NCBI GenBank assembly: GCA_003956705.1
Contig: QZCP01000165.1
Span: 26,871-90,870 of the forward strand
From: Brevipalpus yothersi
Taxonomy: Eukaryota > Arthropoda > Arachnida > Trombidiformes > Tenuipalpidae
Direction: 5' to 3'
Length of the DNA stretch: 64,000 nt
Shown: piece by piece, positions 12,360-23,532 of the stretch
Position numbering within the stretch: the stretch's first letter is position 1
Layout: the number at the start of each line of letters is the position of its first letter
Notes under the pieces: model-generated
What the model was told of the DNA's origin: nothing
The model's database searches: none
What the model saw: only the letters and a program-made list of their open reading frames with translations
Program-made: the position numbers and the translations under genes

Positions 12360-13099
12360 GGTAGACTTTTGAAATCTCTCTCTTGCATCAATTTTTCAAA
12401 TGAATTTCACTATTCCTTAGTTTTTTACACCGAAGCTAAGCATCAGCACTGACAAACAATGAATAGCGTGATCTACAGGCTTTCTGTTTTTTCCATGTGT
12501 TTCATTTTAACATATTCATATTAATATGACATCTCACTCAAATTGATTAAACTCGATGATGGTAGCTCGTGATGAAGGTCTTTCATTCAAAGGAATGGCT
12601 AATCACCATTTTTTGTCAATTTCGTGTTTGGGTGCATTATAAGATACATCTTGTAAGAGATAGCTATAAACTTCTATTTCGAACGATCATCACGAATCAT
12701 ATCGCTGTAAAAAGCTAACTTTGGGCCTTGAAAAGTATACGTTGACTTTGACCTATTCTGCATGTATTACTTATATTCTTGAATTAGGAACAGCCATTAA
12801 CTAGTCACGATCTTCAAATCTATTCCAAATTAATTATATAAAATACTCTCTAGGCTCAAATTGAGGTCTCAGGTTGACCATATGATACATGATGTATTCT
12901 CTCTTGAATCAAATGCGTTTCGAGAATATAAATCATGAGATCCAATAATTGTAAAATTCATAAGCCGCTGTATAGGCGCTTTCCTTCTTCCTAGTCTTGT
13001 TAGCTCAATCCCACCGTTTTCCATCCATCCATTTCAATATTCTTTCAATTGACTCTTGAACAGTTCGTTTTACACAGTATCAGCTAGTTGTATGTACTG
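12360..13099. other. Intergenic between receptor 5 and the transposon relic
   Basis: The upstream flank of receptor 5 is shared with 19387-19830. No gene recognised. Confidence 0.5.
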
Positions 13100-13695
13100 T
13101 AGTAGATACTATGTCTTACCATCGGTGATGATCTCCAGTATTATTGAACTTATCCAATTTCTCTTGCAAATCTGTGTCAAGATGCAATCAAGCTGAGCCA
13201 ATAACCAACAGAGTTCTCCGTTCTAGCCTCACACTAGCGATTATCTCCAGTAGGGAATTAGGTCCTATCCTCCAACAGTTTTTCCTCCACTTTTCCATCA
13301 ATTCAGCTGCCATGAATCCACCTCTGAAACCGAGGATGTAAGCTTTCTTGTCCAAATACTTTACATCTTTCAGCACTCTGAAGCATCGGTTTCACTTTCT
13401 CCCCTTTGAAAAAGTACATTAGGAGGCTGCGAACCTAGGTTTTTCAGTTCCGGTGATGAACACCTTTATCTTTTGATTACACCCACTATCATAGGTTGCT
13501 TCTCCTGACATATCGAACCAAATTGGCACTTCATCCGTATTGGCAAAGGTGGTTTGACAGCCAGCCAACCATTAACAGAACCTTGGAAAATAATAGATGA
13601 AATGGAGAGCTTGATTTTTTGCATGTTCAGGACCTTTTTGACCAACACTAGTCGAACTAATTGACGGATCTCAGCCCACAACCCCAAACTTGAGG
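13100..13695 (-). mobile_element. Degenerate pogo/Tigger-type DNA transposon (transposase relic)
   Basis: The minus strand reads in broken frames through a recognisable pogo-family transposase. About 13670 gives LWAEIRQLVRLVLVKKVL (DNA-binding region before the catalytic core), 13560 gives FQGSVNGWL, and 13545-13440 gives NTDEVPIWFDMSGE and KIKVFITGTEKPRF, which is the first catalytic Asp block of DDE transposases of the Tc1/mariner superfamily. Then 13310 gives GFRGGFMAAELMEKW and 13210 TLLVIGSA, where an Asp is expected in place of the Gly, followed by a stop. A deletion joins GWL almost directly to the NTDE block. The element is clearly dead. It abuts the point at which the receptor pseudogene stops, suggesting that insertion or later deletion there removed the receptor's 3' half. 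Confidence 0.75.
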
Positions 13696-13699
13696 TACA

Positions 13700-14244
13700 A
13701 TATACAATCATGAGCCCAATCTGGTGCATTATGATCATCAAGATGAGTTGGTGATTGACCACCCCCAGAGAGTAGCAAGAGTATTGAAACACAGTAAAGT
13801 AACGACTGCATCATCATATAGTCTAGTATTTTCAACTAGAACATCAATATCACAAAGTATCAGTCCAATGTGCGGATCACTTATGAACATTATCGATATG
13901 CACCTCACAGTGCTGAAAAGTGTGATCAAGTATGCTATACGATTGATAGTATTTTTGGCTAAGCTGCGAAAGTTTTCCTCCATAATATTGCCATTCAAAA
14001 AACCAGACAGATACAAGGCAGCTTCATAATTACACTCCAACAGCCCGGATGACTGTCGAAGTTTTGCTGTTCCGATGAGCTTTGAAATGAATTTCATCAT
14101 TACCGATAACTTTTTCCTCCCTTCATGGAGATCAAACTTTTTTTGAACTTGATCCAAACTTTCAATCATCATGAACAGTATGTGGAAAATAGAGCTGTGA
14201 TCTAGAGGTTTTCCGCCTACCATGCATCTATTCAATATATCCAT
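13700..14244 (-). pseudogene. Gustatory receptor pseudogene, N-terminal half only
   Basis: The minus strand encodes a receptor N-terminus (MMKFISKLIGTAKLRQSS..., CNYEAALYLSGFLNGN, SDPHIGLILCDI) that is very close to receptor 8 (25312-26648). After LATLWGWS the frame shifts, and the WKKPNSDWIRV block is missing; LDDHNAPDWAHD follows in another frame. Homology ends at about 13700 against the pogo relic. The second half of exon 1 and exons 2-3 are gone. The 168-codon open frame here is therefore not a functional gene. Confidence 0.8.
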
Positions 14245-14740
14245 CGAACATCTCGTTTGAATAGATTAAACTCCCTGGAGATAGCTCGAGATGTAGTTTT
14301 TTCGTTTGAACACATTTCTAATTACCATTTTTTTTCAATTTCGTGTTCCAGACCTTCATAAGATGTAATTCATAAGCGATTGTTATTAAATGTCAGGCTC
14401 AAACAATCATCATGGATTACATCGTTGTAAAAAGCATCTTTCAGGCCTTAGAAAGTACAGGTTGACCCTGGACCTTATCTTTAGGTAAATATATACTCTT
14501 GATTTAGATACTCACTAGTCACGATTGTCAAATCTATCCCTGAATTTTTATTTTATTAATGCTTTCTGTCAGGCTTAATTTGAGGTCTCACATTGTCCAT
14601 AAGATCCATCGTGTATTTTTGATTGGCTCAAAGGCGCCTCGAGAACAGAAGTCAAGATTTGGGTCTTTGATGTTCATGAGCTTTCGAAACTTCGCCTCAA
14701 TTCTGATCTGATGATAATAGATTCTATAATTTTTGATACT
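14245..14740. other. Intergenic, partly shared with 19880-20000
   Basis: Upstream flank of the pseudogene. 14281-14345 resembles 19880-19940, and 14700-14790 resembles 19965-20045. No gene seen. Confidence 0.5.
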
Positions 14741-14962
14741 GTTCCGATATTCGATCATCTGCTAGGCTTGAGATTGGTAAAAAGTTACAGCATACAAAGC
14801 AAATGAAATGTACCAATGAAAAAGTTCTTGGAGGATGGAGCAAAGAAACGGAAGCTCGAGTATTGGATGAGTTTTCCCTCTGACATGATTAAGTTTTTCG
14901 TGATTATGAATGTATGAATAACTGTCATCTTTTGATTTCATTCTTCAAGCTGCCTTGCAACA
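14741..14962 (-). pseudogene. Gustatory receptor relic, fragments of exons 2 and 3
   Basis: About 14815-14960 on the minus strand resembles the exon-2 relic at 7490-7640 (..EGKLIQYSSFRFF.. type sequence). 14745-14790 matches the end of exon 3 of receptor 7 (ACCAATCTCAAGCCTAGCAGATGA). The last-exon acceptor side is destroyed. It marks a receptor-7-like gene that was lost from copy 1 of the duplication. Confidence 0.55.
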
Positions 14963-15752
14963 GAACTAGTGAAAGGATAAATTACCGTTTTTCCGCGTAA
15001 ATAAGGCAAACGAAAAAGTGATTGACCTGTCGTGAACTAAGGCACAGATTAACTCATCCAGAGATATCATGATAGTAAAGCATCGATGAGCTATCGATTA
15101 TCAGGTTCAATCGTTATCAAATCAGTTTCATAACTTTCTGGACTATTTCTTGAATCTTTACCGGTTGAAGACTTGCACTATAACTTCGATTTTTCCTCAG
15201 TGACAAAATCTGTTCCCTCGCATACATGCCTTGTATCTGAGAATTTTTTCAAGATTAAGACTGCCTAAAAAGCGCGGAAATACGGTACTTGTTAGACAAA
15301 TACAATTGAAATTAGTGATTGCTACTTGGAGTACAATGTAAATTTTCCCCTTGATTGGGGAAAAATTTTTTTTATCAATGAGAGATAATTATTTGTCAGT
15401 TCATTCAATATATTTAATCGGTATACAAGGAATGTTATCCGGATCAGAGAATTTACTCCTGGACCTTCAAATCATCAAATTGACAAAACTATCCTCTGAA
15501 TCAGACTAACTAAGAGCGGATAATTTCCCTCATGGAAGTTTTCCATGCGTGACTGGGTTCGGATTACGATGTATTTCATGTGCATTTGATGTCAAGTATC
15601 ATAGAGACTTGACAGATTCGAAATTTTCATTTCTCAGCATGGGATCTTGATCTGGCAGCAATCCATTTTGCCCAGTTTTTCAAGGATCGAAATCCTTTTG
15701 GCTCAAGCTCAGCTCTAGGATAGGTGATTGAAAGGGATAATTTCTACCACTA
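14963..15752. other. Intergenic, right half duplicated from 7656-8127
   Basis: No coding signal. 15300-15752 aligns with 7690-8127; 14963-15300 has no partner I recognise. Confidence 0.45.
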
Positions 15753-17196
15753 TCATATACTATTGAAGGTGGCCACGAGAAGAAACATAGTTGAAATAAA
15801 TTCCAAGATTGTCTTGATAAGAAAGAAAAAAATTGAAAAAAATTGAAACATTAACAATTCAATGCATACCATAACCATGGTTCTTGATGATAGGACGAAG
15901 AAATCAAAGCATGTAAACTCAATTGGTTTATCAACCGATAGACCTATGATATTATTCAATTTCAGACGCCATTTATTACCAGAGGTTAGCCATGGAAAAT
16001 TATGGTACAGCATTCCGATGATTCTTCTTGCCTAATAAATTAGAAGAATATTTCAAATGATTGTTATAAAAGTGATAGAGAATTGGTTTCACCTGTGAGT
16101 TGGGTAATCTTGCAGCTAAATTGAAACCAATATCTATTACAATAATTGCACTAGATACTTGGCTGAAAGACAACAACCTCACACCAGGAGTTGCTTTTGA
16201 AAAAAGGCAAGCGTAAAGCATTATGATCAACGAAAAGAAGGACAGACTATAGATAGTTCCAACGATTGATGAAAGAGAGTCATTCGATTTTGTTGTAATG
16301 TGATAGACATGGAGGTAATTCCTCAATATGGTATGAAATTCTGATCTTGTAAGGGTTTTACTGTTTATTTGGAGCATATTGAGCCTATTTTCTATTTCTT
16401 CGAATCGAAATTTTGTGATCAAACAGTAGCTGATGAAAAAATAAACAGGGATATGAATTGCTCTGAGGAAGAGATAACTTGCTATCAAGCATAGAATCCA
16501 GATTGGGAATTGAAATATTTTCGCTAAATTAGTGCTAGAAATAAACAGGATGGTAGAGAATAGAGTGATGTAAACACTAGAGAATATTATCACCAATATA
16601 TTTAGTACCATATAAAGCCCATTGATTCTTTTCCTCAATAGATTCCAAGTCGAAGCATGATTAGTCCAATCATGGACATATTGATCATCCAGATGAGCAC
16701 GAATCCAATCAGAATTCGGCTTTTTCCAGTCGATAGTTGACATTCCCCAGAAGGTAGCAAGAGTATTGAAACATACTAAAATCATGACGGCATCAACTAA
16801 AAGTCTATTATCCCCGAAAAGAACACCGATATCAAGGAGTATCAGTTCAATAAGCGGATCACTTATGAACATCAACGAGATGAACTTTATAGTGGTGAAG
16901 AGCATCACCAAGAATGCCACACGATTAATAGTATTTGTGGTTGAGCAAAACTTTTCCGCCATGAGATCGCCACTCAGAAAACCATTCAGATACATGGAAG
17001 CTTCATAACTGTACTCCAACAGCCTGGATGATTGTCGAATTTTTTCCATCCCAATAAACTTCGAGACGGATTTTATCAATGACCGTAATTTTTTCGCTCC
17101 CCTATGATAGCGGAGTCGAGAATATGTTTGATGACCTTGGTCCACACTTTCAATCATCATGAATAGTATGTACAAAGTAGACCTTAAGAATCTCAC
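15753..17196 (-). CDS. Gustatory receptor 6 of the array (up to 441 aa, 3 exons)
   Basis: Minus-strand exons 16093-17196 (368 codons), 15870-16031 (54), 15753-15812 (19 plus TGA); introns 61 and 57 bp. Paralogue of receptor 4 from the segmental duplication, with about 78% identical residues in exon 1 by eye. It has NSDWIRAHLDDQ in exon 1 and TILEFISTMFLLVATF in exon 3. The exon 1 donor is CAG/GTGAAA, weaker than the GTGAGT used by most paralogues. No frame breaks. The N-terminal extension before the usual start is conserved with receptor 4. Confidence 0.85.
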
Positions 17197-17988
17197 TTTT
17201 CTACCAATTTTCCAAATGATTCGCAGTTTTTCACACCAAAACTAAGCATTTGCATAGACTAAGCAACGAATAGCGTGATCAATAGGCTTTTCGTTTCTCT
17301 TCATATTTAACGTATTCCATTTATTGTATCCAGGGAACATCTTGTTCAAATAGGTTAAAACCGATGGTGATAGCTCGCGATGTAGTCTTTCCGAGAAAAA
17401 AACGTGGTTAATTACCATTTTTCTCAATTTTGCGTTCAGATGCTTCATCTTTATATCTATCAATATCTCTAACAATATAACTTTCACACGATAGTTAGTT
17501 AGTTAGTTAATAGACCAATATTGACCTAGTCTAGAAAATTTATATCCTTGAACTAAGACCTGTCACTGATTGATCATCCATTCCGAATTGACTCTTTCAT
17601 TTTAATGCTTGATTTGTCCCTAATCTAATCCAATGTATTAGTTCATGTGATTCGGGGTACATCTTTACTCAATTTCTGAGTTGAAATCAAGTTCAGTTAT
17701 TCATGACTATTGGTGAGCTAGCTCATGAATGCTTATCACTGTTTAAGTCATGAAATCCAGGATCTAAAATATACAATGAAATAATCACCCATTAACGCCT
17801 CACTAATAGCTCCATTGTTAACCAACAGCCTTTATTGTTGGCTTTGGATAAATTGAAGATTTTCCTTTGGTATTGTCCCTTGTTGTGTTTTCAATTTTCC
17901 AAATCTTTATGAGTCACGTTTGTCAATCCTACAATAGAATACATGTAGATGTAAAATAGACCATTCAAGAGAATAATATCCATCATAG
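17197..17988. other. Intergenic, shortened duplicate of 9576-10938
   Basis: Non-coding. It follows the order of blocks in 9576-10938 with internal deletions. No gene seen. Confidence 0.5.
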
Positions 17989-19386
17989 TCACGCTTGCTG
18001 GAGATTGGCAACTAGGAGAAGTATGAAGGACATCAACTCCAAGAGGGTCTTAAAAAAGTGAGAAATTATTGGTAAAAAGTTGGCATATGAGTGATTCAAT
18101 GCATACCATTATCATGCCTCTGGACGAGAGAACAAAAAAATCGAAACATGTGAACTGGATTGGTCTCTCTACCGATAAACTTATGATATTATTCAATTTG
18201 AAATGCCACTCATTAGCAAGATATACGATTATGAAAGATTATGATACAGCATCAGGGTAATCCTCTCAACCTAATTAATCAGAGGAATATGTTGATTAAT
18301 CGTTATCTTGATGATATAGACTTACCGATGATGTGGCCGATCTTGCAGATAAATTAAATGCAATAACTATAACAGTAGTGATTCCGATTGCAAAGCCGAT
18401 GACAATGAACTTCACCCCAGGAGTTGCACTAGAAAAGAGGCCGGCATAGATTATCATGACCAATCCAAAGAATCCTAGACTATAAGTGGTTCCAACAATG
18501 AAAGAGAGAGATTCATTCGATTTTTTTGTACCATTATAGACATGGAGATAATTCCACAAAATTGGATGAAATTCTGGTCCTCCGAAGGTTTTACTGTCTA
18601 TTTGAAGATCATTCAGCATACCTTTGGTTACTTCTAATCGATATTTTGTAATCAAACAGTAAGTATTGAAAAAGAAAACACTAGTATGATCTGCTCTGAG
18701 AAATAGATAACTACCTATTTGGCATGAAATCAAGATTGGAAATTGAAATATTGATGCTATGGAAAGAAAAGAGAGAAGAAAATAGGACAAAGAAAACCCC
18801 ATACAATAATACCAAAAGTACAGTGAGCACAATATAAATTTTATTGATTCTTCTCCTCAACAGATTCCAAGTCGAGGCATCATGAGCCCAATTTGGTGCA
18901 CTTCGATCAGCCAGATGAACACGAATCCAATCAGAATTTGGCTTTTTCCACTCTATAATTGACAATCCCCAAAGAGTGGTGAGAGTATTGATATGCAGTA
19001 AAACAAAGAATCCATCGCTCAAAAGTCTAGTATTTCCAAATAGAAGACCTATGTCACAAAGTATCAGTCCAATGTGTGGATCACTTATGAACATCAACGA
19101 TATGCACCTCACAGTGTTGAAAAATGTGATAAAGTATGCCATACGATTGATAGTATTTCTTGTTGACCGGCATAAAATTGCCATTCAAAAAACCGCACAG
19201 ATACAAGGCAGCCTCAAAATTATACTCCAATACCTTGGATGACGGCTGATGTTTTGTCATTCCAAAGAACTTTGTTACTGATTTCATCATTGACCTTAAT
19301 TTTTCCCCTTCCCCACGAAGGACGAATCGAGAATATGTTCGATGAACTCGGCTCACACTTCCAATCATCATGAAGAGTAGGTACAA
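17989..19386 (-). pseudogene. Gustatory receptor pseudogene (partner of receptor 5)
   Basis: All three exons can be aligned with receptor 5: exon 1 18326-19386, exon 2 about 18116-18280, exon 3 17989-18048 (TLLELMSFILLLVANL, intact). There are at least three inactivating changes. A deletion of about 14 bp after GFLNGNF (near 19170) and one of about 11 bp before the FQFPI block (near 18750) both shift the frame. Exon 2 has a 2-bp gain near 18230 and a stop right after YHNLS. Splice sites are preserved, and the promoter side is nearly identical to that of receptor 5, so loss of function is recent or the 5' end has been overwritten by gene conversion. Confidence 0.85.
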
Positions 19387-20003
19387 GGTAGACTTTTGAA
19401 ATCTCTCTCTTGCATCAATTTTTCAAATGAATTTCACTATTCCTTAGTTTTTTACACCGAAGCTAAGCATCAGCACTGACAAACAATGAATAGCGTGATC
19501 TACAAGCTTTTTGCTTTTTTCATGTGTTTCATTTTAACATATTCGTATTAATATGACATCTCACTCAAATTGATTAAACTCGGTGGTGATAGCTCGTGAT
19601 GAAGGTCTTTCATTCAAAGGAATGGCTAATCACCATTTTTTGTCAATTTCGTGTTCGAGTGCATTATAAGGTACATCTTTTGAGCGATAGCTATAAACTT
19701 CAATTTCGAACGATCATCACGAATCATATCGCTGTAAAAAGCTATCTTCTAAAAGCTAAAAAGCTAGGAATCATGAGATCCAATAATTGTAAAATTCATC
19801 TTCAGCTCCTATGGCTCTCTCTCTCTCTTCCTGATCTTGTTAGCTCAATCTCACCATTTTTCATCCATCCATTTCATTAGCTCGGGATATAGTTTTTTCA
19901 ATTAAATACATTTCTAACTACCATTTTTTTCAATTTCAATTGGGCTCACTTCTGGTCTGATGCTAATAGGCGCTGTATTTTTTGATACTGTTCCGATATT
20001 CGA
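19387..20003. other. Intergenic with duplication junction
   Basis: 19387-19740 is shared with 12360-12720, 19781-19870 with 12926-13030, and 19880-19940 with 14281-14345. No gene recognised. Confidence 0.5.
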
Positions 20004-21344
20004 TCATCTGCTAGGCTTGAGATTTGCAACAAGTAACAGCATATGAGCTGTCAGCTCAAGTATAGTCTGTTGAGATGAAAAATACAAGTTTTAGTTTTGG
20101 ACAGGATCCCATTGGTCAACTCACCAGAATCAAGCTTCTTGAAGAGAATGCAAAAAATTGGAAACATGTGAATTGAATGGGTTTTTCTTCTAAAATGCTG
20201 ATAACGTTATTCAACTTCAATCTTTGTTCAGAACGTAACGTAATTTGGAAAGAAATACGGTGAAATTGCTTGGTGATTTTGGCTACCTGAGGAAGAGAAA
20301 ATTAGATTCACCCAAGCTGGTTGAATTGCATTTGTAACTCACTGATAACGTTGCGAATTTTCCAGTCAAATTAATTGCTATAGGACCTAATATGAGAGCA
20401 CCAAGAACAATGAGAATTGCAAGATATGTGGCTGGAGGTGAGGTATCAGAGTATAGGGCAACAAATAACATCAATACTATTAGTGCATAGCAATTGAAGT
20501 AAAGTGAACCGATGAATAGACAGAGAGTTTTATTGGCTTTCTCGAAATCTGAATAGACGATCATGTATTGCCTCAAAATCAATTCTAGCTTGAGCTTACA
20601 AAGTTTTTCTTGACTAAACTTGAATTTTACGAGCTCATGATATATCTCATCTAATTGGAATTTGATAATTAGACAGTAGCTATAGAAGAGAAAAAGCGCT
20701 ATTTGTGCACCTCGGAGCATAATTAACTGGCCATATTGGAAGAAAATCCATGTTGGAAGTTGTAGAATTCTGAATACTCTAATGTTAGGTATGAGCAAGA
20801 GATAAGTGATTAGGGTGGCATCAGAGGGGAGAAATATTCCCATCATGACCAGAGTTAACACAATATACATAAAATTGATTATATTCCATAAAGCTCTCCA
20901 TTTCGAGGAACCATGTGCCGATTCTTCAATATTCTGCTCAACAAAGTATACACGGATCCAATTTTTACCGATATCTTGACAGTTGAGCACTGAGAATGCC
21001 CATAAGGTAACAAGTGAACCGATATAACATGAGAGGAAAGCTCCATCAACTAAAAGTCTTGTGTTCCCAAACAAAAAGCCAATATCACAAAGTGTTAATT
21101 CTGTTGATGGATCACTTATGAACAAGGTTATGATGATTCGAGCATTGTTGAAAATAACCAAAGAATAAGCCAAGAAATTTCTAACTTTGAACTGGCTGAT
21201 TCTGCCAGTGTTGTTCGTAGGGACACTTTTATAGAGAAATCCTGACTGAGACAGAACATCCTCAAAGTTGTAAACTAACACTCTGGAACTCTCTCTTATT
21301 TTTCTCATTCCGAGGAATTTCATGACTGTTGACAACATTGCCAA
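20004..21344 (-). CDS. Gustatory receptor 7 of the array (408 aa, 3 exons)
   Basis: Minus-strand exons 20343-21344 (334 codons), 20125-20286 (54), 20004-20066 (20 plus TGA); introns 56 and 58 bp. The signature is slightly different, KNWIRVYFVEQ, followed by a divergent IEESAHGSSKW. Exon 2 has KPIQFTCFQFF, exon 3 TILELTAHMLLLVANLK. It belongs with receptor 2 by the PIQF and AHM features. Starts available at Met1, Met3 and Met8 (MKFLGMRK). Two decayed copies of this gene type occur at 4.5 and 14.7 kb, so this subgroup duplicates and dies often here. Confidence 0.85.
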
Positions 21345-22207
21345 GCTATATATACATGTATTATCTACATATATTATCTGAAAACCTTATAAAAATATCA
21401 TTAATGTGTGAAGTTCCTAACATCATGAGATTAGGAAAACTAGTGCGCTTCATTTTATATCGACTTTATGAGAGGAAACTTCCTCAATTATTCCATTTCT
21501 CCAATTGAAGCTTTTTTCTAGCTAGCGGGGCACTATATTTGGATTGATTGTTTTTCATGGATTGATAATGATTTTATAATTAACACCTGTGACTTGGGGT
21601 TTCAACTGTATTGCTTCTCCTCAAATTCTACGGGAAGAGCACTTCTCTTCTCCTTTATTTGCGTGCTTTGGTATCGGAGTCTCCATGATTCGATGGATCT
21701 GGCTAAAAAGCGTATCCAACAGGTATTGCTTTCTAATTAAGCGCTTGATAATGATGATGTCTCATCGTCTGGAGTTTATTATGAATTGTTTACATCTATG
21801 TCATAAACTTCAAGAGATCAATAAGCAAATGAAAAATTTTCATACTTTTTATGTAGGATTCAAGAAGAGAGCGGTGAATCTATGTTTCTCATACTGTTCA
21901 TCTTATCAGATGGAGAGAAGACTGAATTATTGATGCATATTAAATTTTTCGTGATTTTTGGCTGTTATGAGTGCTCAGGTTAGCAGTGATGGAGTAACCC
22001 TAACGATGGTTATCTTAATCCTGTTCAACAAAATGGAGGAGGCTCATTTTTAATTATCATGCCAGAAAAACCTTATAATTATGGAGATCTTTTATCAGGC
22101 TTTCGAATTCTCATGCAAAAAATTTCACTAATTCTCCTTAATTGCCAGATTTCATGAGTACCGGAGTCTTCTGAATGAAAATTTGCCCTTATCTTGACTC
22201 ACCAATT
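21345..22207. other. Intergenic upstream of receptor 7
   Basis: 21540-21750 is homologous to 4860-5060. A 114-codon plus-strand frame at 21589-21933 lies in this non-coding duplicate and is not preserved in the other copy, so it is not annotated. Confidence 0.5.
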
Positions 22208-23145
22208 CTATCTCTCGTTGAGGTTGAGATTCACAACTAGCAGAAACATGTGCACATCAAGTTCCACCAAAGTCTATTAAGAAAAACAAATGAGCTTCCA
22301 GTATGCCACAGATCATGAAACGCACAAGGATCAAGCTTCTGGAGGAAAAGGCAAAGAATTCGAAGCATGTGGACTGAATAGGTCTCTTCTGACATGCTTA
22401 TTATATCCTCTAACATCATTAAATACTCATTAGGACCATTCGGTGTTATCTGAGGAAGAATTTGACGAAATCTCTTGACAATTTTGCCAGCCTGCAAGAG
22501 TTTCGAATAAATTAATAAGATTCTTGCAAGCTATCAAGATATCGAATGAGCTTTCAGATTGTATATGTTGGAATTTATCTAAAACTCTGATTTCGTTCCT
22601 AGTTCCTAATTTAGATTGCAATTCTGCCACGATACGAAAAATCAAAGCTCGACTTTGAGATGTCAAGTCTGAAATCTCATTCGCCCCTCTGGTAGAATAA
22701 ACTCGCCGATGATATTAGTATCGTAGATTTTCCAGTTAAATTGATGGCTGTTGGGCCCAAGATCGTAATACCCCAAACTAGAGTTGCTAAAAGTTTTTCT
22801 GGAACAATAGCATTTGAGCAAAGAGTGATAGAGAGCATTAAGACCACGAGCGAGAAAGTGTTCAAACAAAGAAGCCCAATTAATAAAGATAAGGCTTCGT
22901 TGGCATTCTTGAAGTCTATATAGATAGACATATAATTTTTCAAGATTGGGCTCAATTCGAAAGGGTTGTATTTCCGATTTCTGAGATTCAATCCATCTAG
23001 CTTATCACACACCTCATCAAGGCGAATTTTTGTAATAAAACAGTAGCTATAGAAAAAGAAAGTAGACATTTGTGTACTTCGAAGCATTATGAAATATCCT
23101 CACTGAAAAAACCCAGAAAGTACCCAAACAGAAACTTGCAATGAA
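22208..23145 (-). pseudogene. Gustatory receptor pseudogene, 5'-truncated
   Basis: The minus strand keeps the second half of exon 1 (about 22694-23145: VSLQVSVWVLS, a stop, GYFIMLRSTQ, FITKIRLDEV, LTGKSTILISS), exon 2 (about 22335-22493) and exon 3 (22208-22273, TLVELDVHMFLLVVNL). The N-terminal half is missing beyond 23145. Exon 2 has a 1-bp loss after SMSEE that throws it out of frame, and the exon 1 donor reads GCGAGT instead of GTGAGT. The PIQS and AGKIVKRF features place it near receptors 2 and 7. Confidence 0.8.
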
Positions 23146-23281
23146 ACAATGCAATTTTTGTTTCATGTGTTTTTCTCATGATGCTCATTTAATCGGCTTT
23201 GCGCTATTGTCAACTGGAAACCCAAGGATGTGGATTTGATTTTATCATCTTCCCTGATAACCTGAACGCGATGAGCAATGG

Positions 23282-23302
23282 TATTATTATTATTATTATT
23301 AT
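23282..23302. repeat. ATT trinucleotide microsatellite
   Basis: Seven consecutive ATT units followed by two interrupted ones, directly visible. Confidence 0.85.
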
Positions 23303-23532
23303 CATTATCATGATTCACTGTGCATGTAGGTGTGTAACCAAACATATTACACAAATCATGACCGGCGATGAAAAATATTGGATCAAACTATCAGTGTGTA
23401 AATGTCTGTTTGTGGGTGTATATGTTCTTATTTTTGGGATAATTGTTCATTATTTTGAAGTGTTACCATGAAATTTTCCATTCACTGCTCTTAGTTTTCA
23501 TGAATTTGTTTCCGAGTGTATGCAAATTTGAC

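Larger units (their letters stand above)
7470..12975. repeat. Segmental duplication, copy 1 (partner 14810-19830)
   Basis: Gene order and most of the intergenic DNA are shared with 14810-19830: exon-2 relic, receptor 4 (partner: receptor 6), receptor 5 (partner: the pseudogene at 17989-19386), then the CATGAGATCCAATAATTG block at 12926 and 19781. By eye the two copies differ at roughly 10% of positions, with much less in two tracts (see findings). Copy 2 carries several deletions in its intergenic parts. The original unit probably also included the pseudogene at 13.7-14.2 kb and the relic at 14.7 kb; in copy 2 their place is taken by a deletion junction near 19880 and by receptor 7. Confidence 0.75.
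14810..19830. repeat. Segmental duplication, copy 2 (partner 7470-12975)
   Basis: Second copy of the two-receptor block: relic, receptor 6, and the pseudogene partner of receptor 5. See copy 1 for the evidence. Its right end joins, near 19880, to sequence equivalent to 14280 in the first copy. The stretch corresponding to the 13.1-14.2 kb pseudogene and pogo relic is therefore absent here. Confidence 0.75.

Noticed and set aside
21589..21933. 114-codon plus-strand frame upstream of receptor 7
   Set aside because: The homologous DNA at 4.86-5.06 kb does not preserve the frame.
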